A stretch of DNA of 64,000 nt from Lautropia mirabilis (GCA_945876565.1 CAMCOS010000004.1:1-64000); one strand, 5' to 3'. Counted from the first letter of the stretch, positions 38,545 to 48,667 are shown. Notes: generated by a model not told the origin, from the letters alone. Numbers and translations: made by a program.

Positions 38545-39321
38545 ATGAGGCAGCACATTGATTTGGCTTGGTTACGGCGTGACGCCCATCACGATTGGTT
38601 TGAGTCGACTCTTAATGCCATTGAGCCAGCACTGAACCGTGTGCGGCTGCACGAGCTGCCCTGGTTGACCCAAGGCCATGCCCACGCGGGTGATGTCAGT
38701 GATGTGATAGTTCACGAAAGCCCACGCGTGCTGGCAAATTCAGTCGTGGAGTTGCGCCGGTTTGACGCCTTGTTAATCACCGTTTCAATCGATACCCTAG
38801 CTTGGACTCGGCGTTGCCTGGCAGCCCTGCCTAAAACCCCGGTGGTACCCATCATTGGCGTGCTTGATCAATTGCAGTCTGGCGCCATGATCGATTTGCT
38901 TGAGCTTGGCATGGCGGATTTTGTGCAGCCGGCAGTTTGTGCGCAGGAATTTCGCGCGCGACTCATTAGCGCGGTGTGTCGAACCCCGAGATATATTCCA
39001 TTGCGCGAACCAGCCAGCGCTGGGCTGCCAAGGCCAGTGTTTATTGATCCGCGCAACCCCAGGCGTTGCGATCCTCGACAGGACCATGAACCAGAAGAGG
39101 AGAAGGCAGGCGAGAAATTTGCCGTTACACAACTTGTTTGGCCAAACATCCCGTTTCAAGAAAACAAGCAACGCATCATTGACCTGTTTGAGCGTCAGTA
39201 TTTGCGTGCCACGTTGCGCCGCGCCAATGGCAACATTACTGAGGCTGCGCGCATTGCCCACAAGGACCGACGGTCGTTTTGGGAGCTAATGAGAAGGCAT
39301 AAAGTCGCCGCACATACCTAG
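38545..39321 (+). CDS. Fis-type HTH protein with degenerate receiver-like domain
   Basis: 258 residues from the ATG at 38545 (AAGGAG six bases upstream; another ATG at 38539 lies too close to it). The C-terminal ~45 residues (ERQYLRATLRRANGNITEAARIAHKDRRSFWELMRRHKV) are the Fis-like helix-turn-helix of sigma-54 activators. The N-terminal part has receiver-like order (DALLITVSID, VVPIIGVL, LLELGMADFVQP) but lacks the usual Asp and the Lys before Pro, so it is unlikely to be phosphorylated. No AAA+ domain. Probably a DNA-binding regulator; target unknown. Confidence 0.65.
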   Translation: MRQHIDLAWLRRDAHHDWFESTLNAIEPALNRVRLHELPWLTQGHAHAGDVSDVIVHESPRVLANSVVELRRFDALLITVSIDTLAWTRRCLAALPKTPVVPIIGVLDQLQSGAMIDLLELGMADFVQPAVCAQEFRARLISAVCRTPRYIPLREPASAGLPRPVFIDPRNPRRCDPRQDHEPEEEKAGEKFAVTQLVWPNIPFQENKQRIIDLFERQYLRATLRRANGNITEAARIAHKDRRSFWELMRRHKVAAHT

Positions 39322-39367
39322 CCCTAGGTACAATCCGAAGCAGGATAAATTTCTATAGGACCAGCCC

Positions 39368-40441
39368 GTGAGTTTTGCTGCGCTAAAAAATGATACTTTT
39401 TTAAAAGCATTACAGCGAAAGCCTGTGCCGTACACGCCCATTTGGCTCATGCGCCAGGCTGGGCGGTATTTGGATGAGTATCGTGCCACGCGTGCTCGGG
39501 CTGGATCGTTCATGGGGCTTGCCCAAAACCCCGAGTTTGCCACGGAAGTGACCCTACAGCCGCTAGAGCGATTCCCGCTCGATGCTGCCATCCTGTTCTC
39601 TGACATCTTGACGGTGCCAGATGCCATGGGTCTGGGATTACAGTTTTTAGCTGGTGAGGGCCCGCAGTTTGACCGCCCATTAAAAGACGAGGCAGCGGTG
39701 AAGGCTCTGGCCGTGCCTGATATGGCAAAACTCCAATACGTGTTTGATGCCGTGACCATGATCAGGCATGAGCTTTCTGGGCGGGTGCCCCTCATTGGCT
39801 TTGCGGGCAGCCCCTTTACCATTGGCTGCTATATGATTGAGGGTCAGGGCACGCGTGAATATCGTTTGATTAAAACGATGATGTACGCTCGTCCAGACTT
39901 GTTGCATCACGTGCTCGATGTCAATGCGCGCGCCACCACGGCCTACCTGAATGCCCAGATCGCAGCGGGCGCTCAGGCGGTGATGTTGTTTGATAGCTGG
40001 GGCGGTGTCTTGCCCGATGGCAAGTATCAGGAGTTTTCTTTGGCGTACATGCGCCAGGTAGTCGATGGCCTCACACGCGAGGTGGATGGCGTGCAGATTC
40101 CTGTGATTGTGTTCACCAAGGGTGGTGGTCTGTGGCTTGAGCAGATTGCGGGTATTGGCTGCGATGCCATGGGACTGGACTGGACAGTGAATCTCGGCCA
40201 GGCACGTGAACGGGTGGGTGACCGGGTAGCACTGCAGGGCAACATGGATCCGATGTCGCTTTTTGCCGACGAGCCAGCCATCAGGGCCGAGGCGCGTCGC
40301 CTGTTGGACTCGTTTGGGCGGGTCGGGGCCGGTGGCCATGTGTTTAACCTTGGTCACGGCATCTCGCAGTTCACCCCCCCGGAAAGTGTCGCTGCGTTGG
40401 TGGACGAAGTGCATAGTTACAGCCGACAGTTTCATGCCTGA
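39368..40441 (+). CDS. hemE: Uroporphyrinogen decarboxylase
   Basis: Removes four carboxyl groups from uroporphyrinogen III to give coproporphyrinogen III in heme synthesis. 357 residues from a GTG at 39368. [16 protein letters not shown] is the family signature; [15 protein letters not shown] and [16 protein letters not shown] are the other conserved blocks, and [13 protein letters not shown] closes the active site. Normal length. Confidence 0.96.
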   Translation: MSFAALKNDTFLKALQRKPVPYTPIWLMRQAGRYLDEYRATRARAGSFMGLAQNPEFATEVTLQPLERFPLDAAILFSDILTVPDAMGLGLQFLAGEGPQFDRPLKDEAAVKALAVPDMAKLQYVFDAVTMIRHELSGRVPLIGFAGSPFTIGCYMIEGQGTREYRLIKTMMYARPDLLHHVLDVNARATTAYLNAQIAAGAQAVMLFDSWGGVLPDGKYQEFSLAYMRQVVDGLTREVDGVQIPVIVFTKGGGLWLEQIAGIGCDAMGLDWTVNLGQARERVGDRVALQGNMDPMSLFADEPAIRAEARRLLDSFGRVGAGGHVFNLGHGISQFTPPESVAALVDEVHSYSRQFHA

Positions 40442-40662
40442 GTGGGCGCATGCCATGCCCAATTTCGGGGCATGTCGCCTTGGGTTATGCACAGAAAAAT
40501 ATAGTAGCGGGGAAAACCCTGATTTCAGGGTGGGCATGCTCCATAATTTGATTTAAGTATATGATTTTATTGATAATTAAACGATGGCTTTGTTGTTGGG
40601 GTGCCATTCACCGCGTCTTGACAGCGGTCAAAAATTGATATCCCAAAAGGTTTTCCCCAAAG

Positions 40663-40671
40663 TTATCCACA
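40663..40671 (+). other. Single DnaA-box-like sequence in the hemE-priA gap
   Basis: TTATCCACA, a perfect consensus DnaA box, lies in the 315-bp gap 40442-40756 between hemE and priA. The gap is otherwise without genes. One box is not an origin; it may reflect DnaA-dependent control of priA or chance. Confidence 0.4.
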
Positions 40672-40756
40672 GGCCCCTGGCTGGCTTGTGTTCCCCCTGT
40701 CAAATAGTTACTACCCTCAGGGTTTTACGCCCCTCATCGAGAATTCACTTTAAGTT

Positions 40757-42865
40757 ATGTCCGATGTCGAACCTTCCTTGACGCCTATGTCGAGTAGCAC
40801 ACGCTATTGCCGTGTGGCACTTGATGTGCCCTTGGCCGGACCATTTGATTACGCCACTGTGCAGCAGCTACAGCCAGGTCAGCGGGTAATCGTTCCCTTT
40901 GGGCGACGCCGTTTGATCGGCGTGGTGGTCCAGGTCGATATCGAACCAACTTTGGCGCCCGAGCAAATTCGTCCGATTGAACGCGCGCTCACTGACCTTG
41001 ATGCCGTGCCTCAAAAGTGGTTGGCGCTAGCTGAGTTCGCCGCGAATTATTACCAGCGGCCCGTCGGTGAGGTCATGCTGCCGGCAATGCCTGTGCCCTT
41101 GCGTCGAGTGGGTAGTTATGAGGGCGAGCGTGCGGGTCAGCATGGCCCGATTGAGCGGCTGAAGCGGCGTCAAGCCAAGCGTCAAAGTCAGGCCGATGAC
41201 TTGGTTCAAGCCCAAGCCCAGACCCTAACCTTGAACCCACAGCAGCAGGCGGCAGCCCAGCAGATCATGGATGCGCGGGGGTTTGAGGCGTTTCTATTGT
41301 TTGGCGTGACCGGTAGCGGCAAAACACAGGTGTACCTCACCGCTGCACAATCGGTGCTGGCTAGGGGGGGGCGGGTTTTGTTGTTGGTGCCGGAGATTAA
41401 TCTCACCCCCCAGTTTGCACAGGCCTTGTTGCACAAACTTGGCGCCGTGGTGGGCAGCGGGGAGATGGCCATATTGCACAGTCGCTTAGCCGATGGTGAG
41501 CGCCTAGATGCCTGGTTGCGCGCCTATGACGGCAGTGCCCGCATTGTCTTGGGTACGCGGCTGGCGATTTTTGCGCCTATGCCCAGCATTGATTTGATTG
41601 TGGTCGATGAGGAGCATGACCCATCCTACAAGCAGCAAGAGGGCCTGCGTTACTCGGCGCGCGACTTGGCAGTCTGGCGCGCCCGTCAAGAGAATGCGCC
41701 GGTCGTGCTGGGGTCGGCCACGCCGTCACTGGAGTCCTGGCACAAGTCCCAGCGCGCTGACTATCAGTTGTTGCGCCTCGATAAACGTGCCACGGACGCT
41801 GCCTTGCCCACTGTTCGTCTGATCGACACGCGCAGGCTGGAACTGAACAAGGGTATCGCACCCGAGATGATCGATGCGATTGGTGTGGCACTATCGGAGC
41901 AGCGCCAAGCACTGGTTTATTTGAACCGTCGGGGCTATGCGCCGGTGTTGCATTGCGACAGTTGTGGGTGGGTCAGCCAGTGCGACCACTGCAGTGCGTT
42001 CAGTGTCGTGCATCGGGCCACTGGGCATCGGATGCGGCTGCATTGTCATCATTGCGGCGCACAGCGCGCGGCGCCGCTTGCCTGCCCTACTTGCGGCGAC
42101 CCCGATTTGCAGCCCATGGGCCGCGGCACGCAGCGACTCGAAGAGCATCTCCGTGAGTTGTTTCCTCAGGCACGGCTCGCGCGCATCGACGCGGACAGCA
42201 CGCGACGCAAAGGCAGCGCTGAGGACTTGTTTGAGCAGGTGCATGCCGGTGAAGTCGACATTCTGGTGGGCACACAAATGGTGTCCAAGGGACATGACTT
42301 TAGTAACTTGGCACTTGTTGGCGTGATTAACGCCGATGCCATGTTGTTCTCGCAAGATTTCAGGGCGCCAGAACGATTGTTTGCGCAGCTTATGCAAGTC
42401 GCCGGGCGGGCTGGTCGTGACGGCAAATCCGGTCTGGTCATGATTCAGACCGGATACCCGGAGCAAGCGCTTTATCAGGCGTTAAAGCGGCATGATTTTG
42501 AAGGATTTGCGCAAAGCTTGTTGGCTGAGCGGGAGGCGGCGCAATTGCCCCCATTTAGTCACCAGGCGTTGTTGACCGCCGAGGCCACCGATCTGCCAGA
42601 TGCCGTGGGGTTTTTGGAGGCTGCGCGGGCGAGTGCGCTCGATTGGCTGCAAGCCAATGATCTCACCGAGATGGTTACTCTGTACGATGCAGTGCCATTG
42701 CGCGTGGTGCGGGTTGCCCGCATTTGTCGGGCGCAACTGTTGTTGGAAGCAAGTTCGCGTGCTGCTTTGCATCGATTGCTGCGTGGCTGGTTGCCAGGCT
42801 TGGGTAACCGCCATGGGGCAAGCGGATTGCGCTGGCAACTCGAGGTTGATCCCCTGGAAATATAG
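40757..42865 (+). CDS. priA: Primosomal protein N', replication restart helicase
   Basis: A 3'-to-5' helicase that rebuilds replisomes at stalled forks. 702 residues. N-terminal DNA-binding domain (VALDVPLAGPFDYATV), Walker A GVTGSGKT at 183-190, DEEH box in VVDEEHDPSYKQQ, and a zinc-binding insert with four CxxC pairs (CDSC, CDHC, CHHC, CPTC). The helicase motifs SKGHDF and QVAGRAGR are present. It is followed at once by a Rep-type helicase gene, a pairing that makes functional sense in restart. Confidence 0.96.
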   Translation: MSDVEPSLTPMSSSTRYCRVALDVPLAGPFDYATVQQLQPGQRVIVPFGRRRLIGVVVQVDIEPTLAPEQIRPIERALTDLDAVPQKWLALAEFAANYYQRPVGEVMLPAMPVPLRRVGSYEGERAGQHGPIERLKRRQAKRQSQADDLVQAQAQTLTLNPQQQAAAQQIMDARGFEAFLLFGVTGSGKTQVYLTAAQSVLARGGRVLLLVPEINLTPQFAQALLHKLGAVVGSGEMAILHSRLADGERLDAWLRAYDGSARIVLGTRLAIFAPMPSIDLIVVDEEHDPSYKQQEGLRYSARDLAVWRARQENAPVVLGSATPSLESWHKSQRADYQLLRLDKRATDAALPTVRLIDTRRLELNKGIAPEMIDAIGVALSEQRQALVYLNRRGYAPVLHCDSCGWVSQCDHCSAFSVVHRATGHRMRLHCHHCGAQRAAPLACPTCGDPDLQPMGRGTQRLEEHLRELFPQARLARIDADSTRRKGSAEDLFEQVHAGEVDILVGTQMVSKGHDFSNLALVGVINADAMLFSQDFRAPERLFAQLMQVAGRAGRDGKSGLVMIQTGYPEQALYQALKRHDFEGFAQSLLAEREAAQLPPFSHQALLTAEATDLPDAVGFLEAARASALDWLQANDLTEMVTLYDAVPLRVVRVARICRAQLLLEASSRAALHRLLRGWLPGLGNRHGASGLRWQLEVDPLEI

Positions 42866-42877
42866 GTGAATGCGACC

Positions 42878-44905
42878 ATGGCGGACTTAACGCGAATGAA
42901 CCCGGCGCAGCAGCAAGCGGTGCGCTATCTGGATGGCCCAAGCTTGGTGTTAGCCGGTGCCGGGTCGGGTAAAACCCGTGTGATTACCAGCAAGATCACG
43001 TACCTGGTGAGCCAGTGTGGCTATGCCCCCAAGAGTGTGTTTGCGGTGACATTCACCAACAAGGCAGCCACCGAGATGCGCGAGCGCTTGCTCAGAATGC
43101 TCGGAGCCGAGCGGGTTGGCGAGTTGACCATTAGCACCTTTCACTCGCTTGGCGTGCGCCTGTTGCGCGAAGAAGCCAAATCGGCTGGCTTAAAGACAGG
43201 GTTTTCTGTCATGGATGCTCAGGATTGCTTTGGGTTGATCCAGTCGCTGGTTGCCACCACGGACAAAGCACGGTTAAAGGCCATTCAGCAACAAATCTCG
43301 CTCTGGAAAAACGCATTGATTGATCCCAATGGCGCTGCACATGAGGCCGATAGCGCCAAGACGATGGATGCAGCACGGGTCTACCAAAGTTATCAGGCGA
43401 CACTGCGCGCTTACCAGGCAGTGGACTTCGATGACCTGATTCTGTTGCCTTGCCAGTTGCTGGCAGACCATGTCGATATCCGTGAGAAATGGCAAAACCG
43501 GGTGCGCTACTTGCTCATCGATGAGTACCAGGACACCAACGCCTGCCAGTATGAGCTAGTTCGGCATCTGACCGGTGTGCGGGCCATGTTCACCGCTGTG
43601 GGCGATGATGACCAGGCAATCTATGGCTGGCGAGGCGCCACCATGCAAAACCTGGCAAGGCTACAGGTTGACTACCCGGCATTAAAGCTCGTGAAGCTTG
43701 AGCAGAACTACCGCTCAACCCAAAACATACTGGCTGCTGCCAACCACCTGATCACACGCAACCCCAAGCTGTTTCAAAAGCAGCTTTGGTCTGAATTGGG
43801 CACGGGCGAGGCGATTTCTGTCTCGCGCATGGATGGCGAAATCGAGCAGGCGCAGTCAGTGGCCATTCGGATCTCAGCAGCCCGCACAGAAAAGCGCGCC
43901 ACCTGGAGTGACTTTGCGGTGCTATATCGCAGTAACCAGCAAGCTAGGGCAATCGAGCAGGCCTTGCGCGATCTACGCATACCCTATACGGTTTCAGGCG
44001 GACAGAGCTTTTTTGATAAGGCTGAAGTGCGTGACATTCTTGCCTACTTGCGCGTACTGGCCAATGACAATGATGACCCAGCCTTTATCCGGGCAGCCAC
44101 CACACCGCGCCGGGGCATTGGCCAGGCCACCCTGCAAACCTTGGGTGAGTACGCAGCCAAGCGACACATCGGCATGTTTGCGGCAGCTTGCGAGCAAGGT
44201 GCACAGTCTCTGATCAATGCCAAGCAGTTACAGGCCTTACAGACCTTTGCCGGTTTTTTGCAGCGCCTTGTCATGCGGGCAAACCAACCCGCCAGTCGTG
44301 AGCCAGTGGCGCGCTTGCTCGATGAGTTGATGGCAGCCATCAACTACGAACATTATTTGTATGACGTGAGCATCGATGACCGTGCAGCGCGATTGCGCTG
44401 GCAGACGGTACTGGAGTTGCTCGATTGGCTCAAAGCTCGGGCGACCGAAGCAAACTGGAATTTGTCAGAACTGGTGCAGCATGTTGCGCTGGTGACGATG
44501 CTTGAGCGCCAGGGTGAGCAGTCACCAGACGCGGTCACTCTATCGACCTTGCATGCCGCAAAAGGACTGGAGTTTCCCCATGTCTTTCTGATTGGGATTG
44601 AGGAAGGGTTGCTACCGCATTTGGGGCGTGAATCAGATGAAGCGTCGTTGGCCGGCAGCCCTGAGCGCATCGAGGAGGAGCGCCGCCTCATGTACGTCGG
44701 CATCACCCGCGCGCAACGCAGCCTGCATTTAACCTGGTGTGCAAGGCGTCGCCGAGGCGGGCAAGATCAGGCGTGTGAGATTTCTCGGTTTGTGGCCGAA
44801 ATGGGACTGGAGCAACAAGCAGTTGTGGTAGACCCCGGCGCATCGCTCACGCCAAAGGGGCGCTTGGACATGCTCAAAGCCATGCTCACCAAGCCTGGCA
44901 CATAA
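42878..44905 (+). CDS. rep: UvrD/Rep-family DNA helicase
   Basis: 675 residues from the ATG at 42878 (AGGTG nine bases upstream); a GTG at 42866 is possible. Walker A LAGAGSGKTRVI at about 26-36, TFTNKAATEMRERL, STFHSLGVRLLR, LLIDEYQDTNACQYEL, GDDDQAIYGWRGA and VTLSTLHAAKGLEFPHVFL are superfamily 1 helicase motifs. Length and pattern fit Rep better than UvrD. It follows priA by 12 bp. Confidence 0.9.
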   Translation: MADLTRMNPAQQQAVRYLDGPSLVLAGAGSGKTRVITSKITYLVSQCGYAPKSVFAVTFTNKAATEMRERLLRMLGAERVGELTISTFHSLGVRLLREEAKSAGLKTGFSVMDAQDCFGLIQSLVATTDKARLKAIQQQISLWKNALIDPNGAAHEADSAKTMDAARVYQSYQATLRAYQAVDFDDLILLPCQLLADHVDIREKWQNRVRYLLIDEYQDTNACQYELVRHLTGVRAMFTAVGDDDQAIYGWRGATMQNLARLQVDYPALKLVKLEQNYRSTQNILAAANHLITRNPKLFQKQLWSELGTGEAISVSRMDGEIEQAQSVAIRISAARTEKRATWSDFAVLYRSNQQARAIEQALRDLRIPYTVSGGQSFFDKAEVRDILAYLRVLANDNDDPAFIRAATTPRRGIGQATLQTLGEYAAKRHIGMFAAACEQGAQSLINAKQLQALQTFAGFLQRLVMRANQPASREPVARLLDELMAAINYEHYLYDVSIDDRAARLRWQTVLELLDWLKARATEANWNLSELVQHVALVTMLERQGEQSPDAVTLSTLHAAKGLEFPHVFLIGIEEGLLPHLGRESDEASLAGSPERIEEERRLMYVGITRAQRSLHLTWCARRRRGGQDQACEISRFVAEMGLEQQAVVVDPGASLTPKGRLDMLKAMLTKPGT

Positions 44906-44957
44906 AAATCAGCAAGCGCTGCATGGTCCTGGCCAGTGACCTTTGTTTATCGCATGT

Positions 44958-45818
44958 CTATTTTGCTTGCACACTGTTGCGCTGCTGGCGGATTGCATTA
45001 ACCAGTTCAGAGGCCGTCAGTCCGACTGGGCCACCGAGTCGCGCCACCAAATCATCGGCTGCCGCGCCGTGTAACCAAACGGCTGCCGGCACTGCGATGT
45101 GAGGCTCAAACCCCTGCGCTAATAAGCTGGTGGTTAGGCCTGTGAGCACATCACCACTGCCGGCACTGGCCAGACCGATATTGCCGGTGGGATTGCTTTG
45201 ATGTTCTCCAGTGGGGCTGCAGACAATCGTGTGCTGGCCTTTGAGGACAATCCAGGCACCAAACTGTTTGGCAAGCGTTTGTGCTGATTCAACGCGATTG
45301 GCCTGAACCGATGCCGTGTCGGTATTTAATAAGCGTGCGGCCTCGGCCGGATGGGGCGTGAGTACAACATGGCCCTGGCCCCAGGTTGGACTGACGTCGC
45401 CACGCGCCAGTGCGTTTAGGCCATCAGCATCGACAACCAGCGGCTTGCCTGCCCGCTGCTTGAACACCGATCTTAAACAGTGCAGGCTGGCGTCGCTGTC
45501 GCCCAAGCCACAGCCCACACCCCATGCCGTGATCTGATTCGCAATGTCCATGAGTCTGGGCAGGGTTCGCCACATCAGTTCGGGTTGTTCGATGTCCAGG
45601 CTAAATGAAGTGGTCTCTTGCGCAAGGCCAGCATAGACTCGCCCGCTGCCGGATTTGAGTGCCGTGCGCGCGGCCAGCACGACGGCACCGACCATGCCAG
45701 CTGCGCCACCGACAATGGCTGTCGATCCGAAGCTGCCTTTGTTGCCATTGGCATCGCGTGGCTCAAAAATCTGGGCAAACTGGGTTCGATCAATCGTGCT
45801 AGGCAATGGTTTGGACAT
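44958..45818 (-). CDS. nnrD: ADP-dependent NAD(P)H-hydrate dehydratase
   Basis: Repairs hydrated NAD(P)H. 286 residues from the ATG at 45818. KGSFGSTAIVGGAAGMVGA near the N-terminus, VLTPHPAEAARLL, and the nucleotide-binding LASAGSGDVLTGL are family motifs. It is the dehydratase part only; the epimerase domain often fused to it (NnrE) is not in this window. Divergent from the 3-hydroxyacyl-CoA dehydrogenase gene. Confidence 0.88.
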   Translation of the reverse strand: MSKPLPSTIDRTQFAQIFEPRDANGNKGSFGSTAIVGGAAGMVGAVVLAARTALKSGSGRVYAGLAQETTSFSLDIEQPELMWRTLPRLMDIANQITAWGVGCGLGDSDASLHCLRSVFKQRAGKPLVVDADGLNALARGDVSPTWGQGHVVLTPHPAEAARLLNTDTASVQANRVESAQTLAKQFGAWIVLKGQHTIVCSPTGEHQSNPTGNIGLASAGSGDVLTGLTTSLLAQGFEPHIAVPAAVWLHGAAADDLVARLGGPVGLTASELVNAIRQQRNSVQAK

Positions 45819-45860
45819 GTTTGTCGGGCAAAATAGAGATACAACCGCAAAAAGAATCAA

Positions 45861-45890
45861 ACAAGAAGAGGACAAGAAGAGGACAAGAAG
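45861..45890. repeat. 11-bp tandem repeat before the dehydrogenase start
   Basis: ACAAGAAGAGG occurs at 45861 and 45872, then a partial copy (ACAAGAAG) runs right up to the ATG at 45891. Each unit carries AAGAGG or AAGAAG, so there are several ribosome-site-like words; loss or gain of a unit would alter spacing. Confidence 0.6.
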
Positions 45891-47417
45891 ATGTATTCAT
45901 TTCAGACGATTGGCGTGGTTGGCGTGGGCACCATGGGTAGAGGCATTGTACAGATCGCAGCGCAAGCAGGCCTTAAGGTGATTATGTTTGATCGGCAACT
46001 TGATGCTGTTCACACTGCACGCCATGCGCTCGGGGACACTTGGGACAAGCTGGTGGCTAAGGGAAAAATGACGCAAACAGCGGCGGATACGGCACTGGCG
46101 AACGTGCATGTGGCGCAGGGCTTGGCCGAGCTGGCTGATTGCGACTTGGTGATCGAAGCGATTGTCGAGCGACTCGAGGCCAAGCAAGCCTTGTTTCGTG
46201 AACTAGAGGGTGTGGTCAGTCCACATTGTGCCTTGGTGTCCAATACGTCCTCGCTCTCGGTGACCGCCATTGCATCGGCCTGCAGTCACCCGCAACGGGT
46301 GGCGGGTTACCACTTCTTTAATCCAGTGCCTTTAATGAAGGTGGTTGAAGTCATCGATGGACTGCGCTCAGATCCGGCCGTGGGTGATGCACTCATGACG
46401 CTTAGCCAACGCATGGGTCATGCCGCCGTGCGCGCCAAGGACATGCCTGGATTTATTGTGAACCATGCTGGTCGTGGATTTGGTACCGAGGGGTTTCGGG
46501 TAGTGCAGGAGGGTGTAACTAATTATGAAACGGTCGATGACATCATGCGCGATCAGTGCGGGTTTCGTATGGGGCCGTTTGAGCTCATGGACCTCACTGG
46601 GCTTGATGTCTCTCATGCAGTGATGGAGTCGGTGTATCGGCAGTTTTTTGATGAGCCACGGTTTCGGCCGTCTCCTTTGGGTACGGCGCGCGTAGCAGGT
46701 GGTTTGTATGGACGCAAGACTGGTCAAGGTTTTTATCAATACCTTGATGGCAAGAGAAAGGAATCTCCTTTGCCAGAAACGCCTCGAGTAGCGAAGTCTG
46801 CATCGGTTTGGGTCAGTCCAGCGCATGAGCACGGCCATCAGTTGGCCATGACACTACTGACGTCTTTGGGCGCCACCCTGCAAACGGGCAGTCGTCCCAA
46901 CCCGGATGACTTGATCGTGGTCACCCCGTTTGGCCTAGATGTCTCGAGCGCCATTGCACAACAGCGGTTAGATGCGACTCGCACTGTGGCCATCGATACC
47001 TTTGGTTCGATGCGGCTGGCGCGTCGACGCACGCTCATGGTGTCACCGGCAACTTTGCCGCATTGGCGAGATCAGGCACTGGCCATCTTTGCGCGTGACC
47101 AGGTCGCAGTCAGCGTGATTCAGGACTCCCCTGGATTTGTGGCCCAGCGCGTATTGGCGATGATCGTCAATATTGCCTGCGACATTGCGCAGCAGCAAAT
47201 TGCCAGCCCCGCCGACATCGATCGCGCGGTGACCTTGGGGCTTAACTACCCGGCCGGTCCTTTGGCGTTAGGCGACAGCTTGGGGGCAGGCTGCTTACTG
47301 GAGATCCTGAACAACATGGGGGCGGTCACTGGTGACATGCGCTATCGACCGAGCCTTTGGTTAAGGCGTCGGGTGCAACTCGGGATGTCTCTGCTGGCGC
47401 CCTCGGCGACCGCCTAG
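45891..47417 (+). CDS. 3-hydroxyacyl-CoA dehydrogenase
   Basis: Oxidises 3-hydroxyacyl-CoA with NAD+. 508 residues. N-terminal Rossmann fold IGVVGVGTMGRGIVQIAAQAG, catalytic His in GYHFFNPVPLMKVVEVI, DMPGFIVNHAGRG, and a second copy of the C-terminal 3HCDH domain (RDQVAVSVIQDSPGFVAQRVL). This two-part layout resembles PaaH/HbdA-type enzymes. Substrate not readable. The tandem repeat before the start may modulate translation. Confidence 0.9.
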   Translation: MYSFQTIGVVGVGTMGRGIVQIAAQAGLKVIMFDRQLDAVHTARHALGDTWDKLVAKGKMTQTAADTALANVHVAQGLAELADCDLVIEAIVERLEAKQALFRELEGVVSPHCALVSNTSSLSVTAIASACSHPQRVAGYHFFNPVPLMKVVEVIDGLRSDPAVGDALMTLSQRMGHAAVRAKDMPGFIVNHAGRGFGTEGFRVVQEGVTNYETVDDIMRDQCGFRMGPFELMDLTGLDVSHAVMESVYRQFFDEPRFRPSPLGTARVAGGLYGRKTGQGFYQYLDGKRKESPLPETPRVAKSASVWVSPAHEHGHQLAMTLLTSLGATLQTGSRPNPDDLIVVTPFGLDVSSAIAQQRLDATRTVAIDTFGSMRLARRRTLMVSPATLPHWRDQALAIFARDQVAVSVIQDSPGFVAQRVLAMIVNIACDIAQQQIASPADIDRAVTLGLNYPAGPLALGDSLGAGCLLEILNNMGAVTGDMRYRPSLWLRRRVQLGMSLLAPSATA

Positions 47418-47465
47418 TTTTTTGTCTGTTTCCTTAGGTGCTCAGGCAAACCAAAGCAGACCGAC

Positions 47466-47500
47466 CAAACAAAAGCGCCGCAATGCGGCGCTTTTGTTTG
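47466..47500. terminator. Bidirectional rho-independent terminator
   Basis: A perfect 16-bp stem (CAAACAAAAGCGCCGC with its complement) and a three-base AAT loop. A/T-rich outer ends give a T tract on both strands, so it can serve both the dehydrogenase gene and the convergent cytochrome gene. Confidence 0.85.
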
Positions 47501-47513
47501 CTAGCTGTTGATC

Positions 47514-48434
47514 TTACTGGGCGGCTTGCACGATGTAGTGCACAGCGGCTGCGATATCTTTGTCACTTGCCCCAGCCAATCCACCGCGGGCAGGCATGAC
47601 GCCTTTGCCTTTGATTGTGTTTGCAATCAGGGTATCCATGCCCGTTGCGATCAACGGGGTCCAAGCAGCTTTGTCTGCAAATTTTGGTGCGCCTGCCACG
47701 CCAGCGTTATGGCATGCCATGCAAGCTTGGCTGTAAATTCGCTTGCCCACTGCCAGGTCGACATCGGCTGTCGGGCTTTCGGCAGCAGCCAACTGTTGGG
47801 CGGCATTCGTGCTTGCTCCTGGCAGAGAAGGCGCGCCGGCATCGGATTTAGCGTCTTTGGCTTCCTGGGTCATGGCAGCTGCGACCTGCAAGGTCGCTTG
47901 GGCGGGAGCCTCCATGTTGACTTCGGGGAAGTTGCCGCCGGCAGCATTGGCCATGTAGACAACTGCGTTGGCGATTTCGGCATCTGAGAGGTTGGGGTTG
48001 CCGCCACGAGCCGGCATGGCGCCTTTGCCCTTGATGGCATTATTAACCATGGCTTGTAGGCCAGTGGCGTTCGGGCCAGCCCAAGCCGCCTGATCTGCAA
48101 ACTTGGGCGCACCGGCAACACCCGCCATGTGGCAGGCAGCACAGGCGAGGTTATACACCTGCTCGCCAGATCTGATCTGCTCTGCTGCGGTAGCTTGCAC
48201 AATTTCAAGTTTCGCCACTGGCGCAATGCGCAGGGCAGTGGCTTCTGGGCCGAGTGTGTCCGAACCGGGGGCTTTGCGATCACCGGTGGTGACCCAGCTT
48301 GCCAACATAATGAGCACCACAACCGGGATGATGAACGACAGAACCACCGTCACAATCAGTTGCTTCGGGGTTTTTATGATCATTTGGTGGTCTTCCGCGT
48401 GCACAGTCTCTCTGTTTTCGGTTTGATTGCTCAT
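47514..48434 (-). CDS. Membrane-anchored diheme cytochrome c
   Basis: 306 residues from the ATG at 48434. One N-terminal membrane helix (about 24-46) anchors two tandem cytochrome c5-like domains. Heme motifs CAACH (98-102) and CMACH (238-242) each precede a KGKG-x-MPARGG segment that supplies the methionine ligand. The two domains are joined by an Ala-rich, alanine/proline linker. A periplasmic electron carrier, possibly to a terminal oxidase; the partner is not evident. Confidence 0.88.
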   Translation of the reverse strand: MSNQTENRETVHAEDHQMIIKTPKQLIVTVVLSFIIPVVVLIMLASWVTTGDRKAPGSDTLGPEATALRIAPVAKLEIVQATAAEQIRSGEQVYNLACAACHMAGVAGAPKFADQAAWAGPNATGLQAMVNNAIKGKGAMPARGGNPNLSDAEIANAVVYMANAAGGNFPEVNMEAPAQATLQVAAAMTQEAKDAKSDAGAPSLPGASTNAAQQLAAAESPTADVDLAVGKRIYSQACMACHNAGVAGAPKFADKAAWTPLIATGMDTLIANTIKGKGVMPARGGLAGASDKDIAAAVHYIVQAAQ

Positions 48435-48549
48435 AAGACGCCCTGTAGTTGCTATCACAAAATTTCGGGGATTATAGCGGCAATGACCGCGAATACACCA
48501 ATATCATTGCGATAAATCAAATGAGCGCACAGCGTATAATCACATTCTG

Positions 48550-48624
48550 GCGCCCGTAGTTCAATGGATAGAATAAGAGTTTCCGAAGCTCTCGATACAG
48601 GTTCGATTCCTGTCGGGCGCGCCA
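48550..48624 (+). tRNA. tRNA-Arg (CCG)
   Basis: A 75-nt cloverleaf: acceptor GCGCCCG with CGGGCGC, anticodon loop TTCCGAA with anticodon CCG, T-arm with GTTCGATTC, and encoded CCA. Not associated with any repeat or island sign on either side. Confidence 0.95.
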
Positions 48625-48667
48625 TATTGTGTCGTCATCCTAGGGTAAACCTAAAGGTGGCGATGGA

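Noticed and set aside
47508-47987. 159-aa frame antisense to the cytochrome gene
   Set aside because: Begins beside the terminator stem and mirrors the diheme cytochrome, whose heme motifs are clear.
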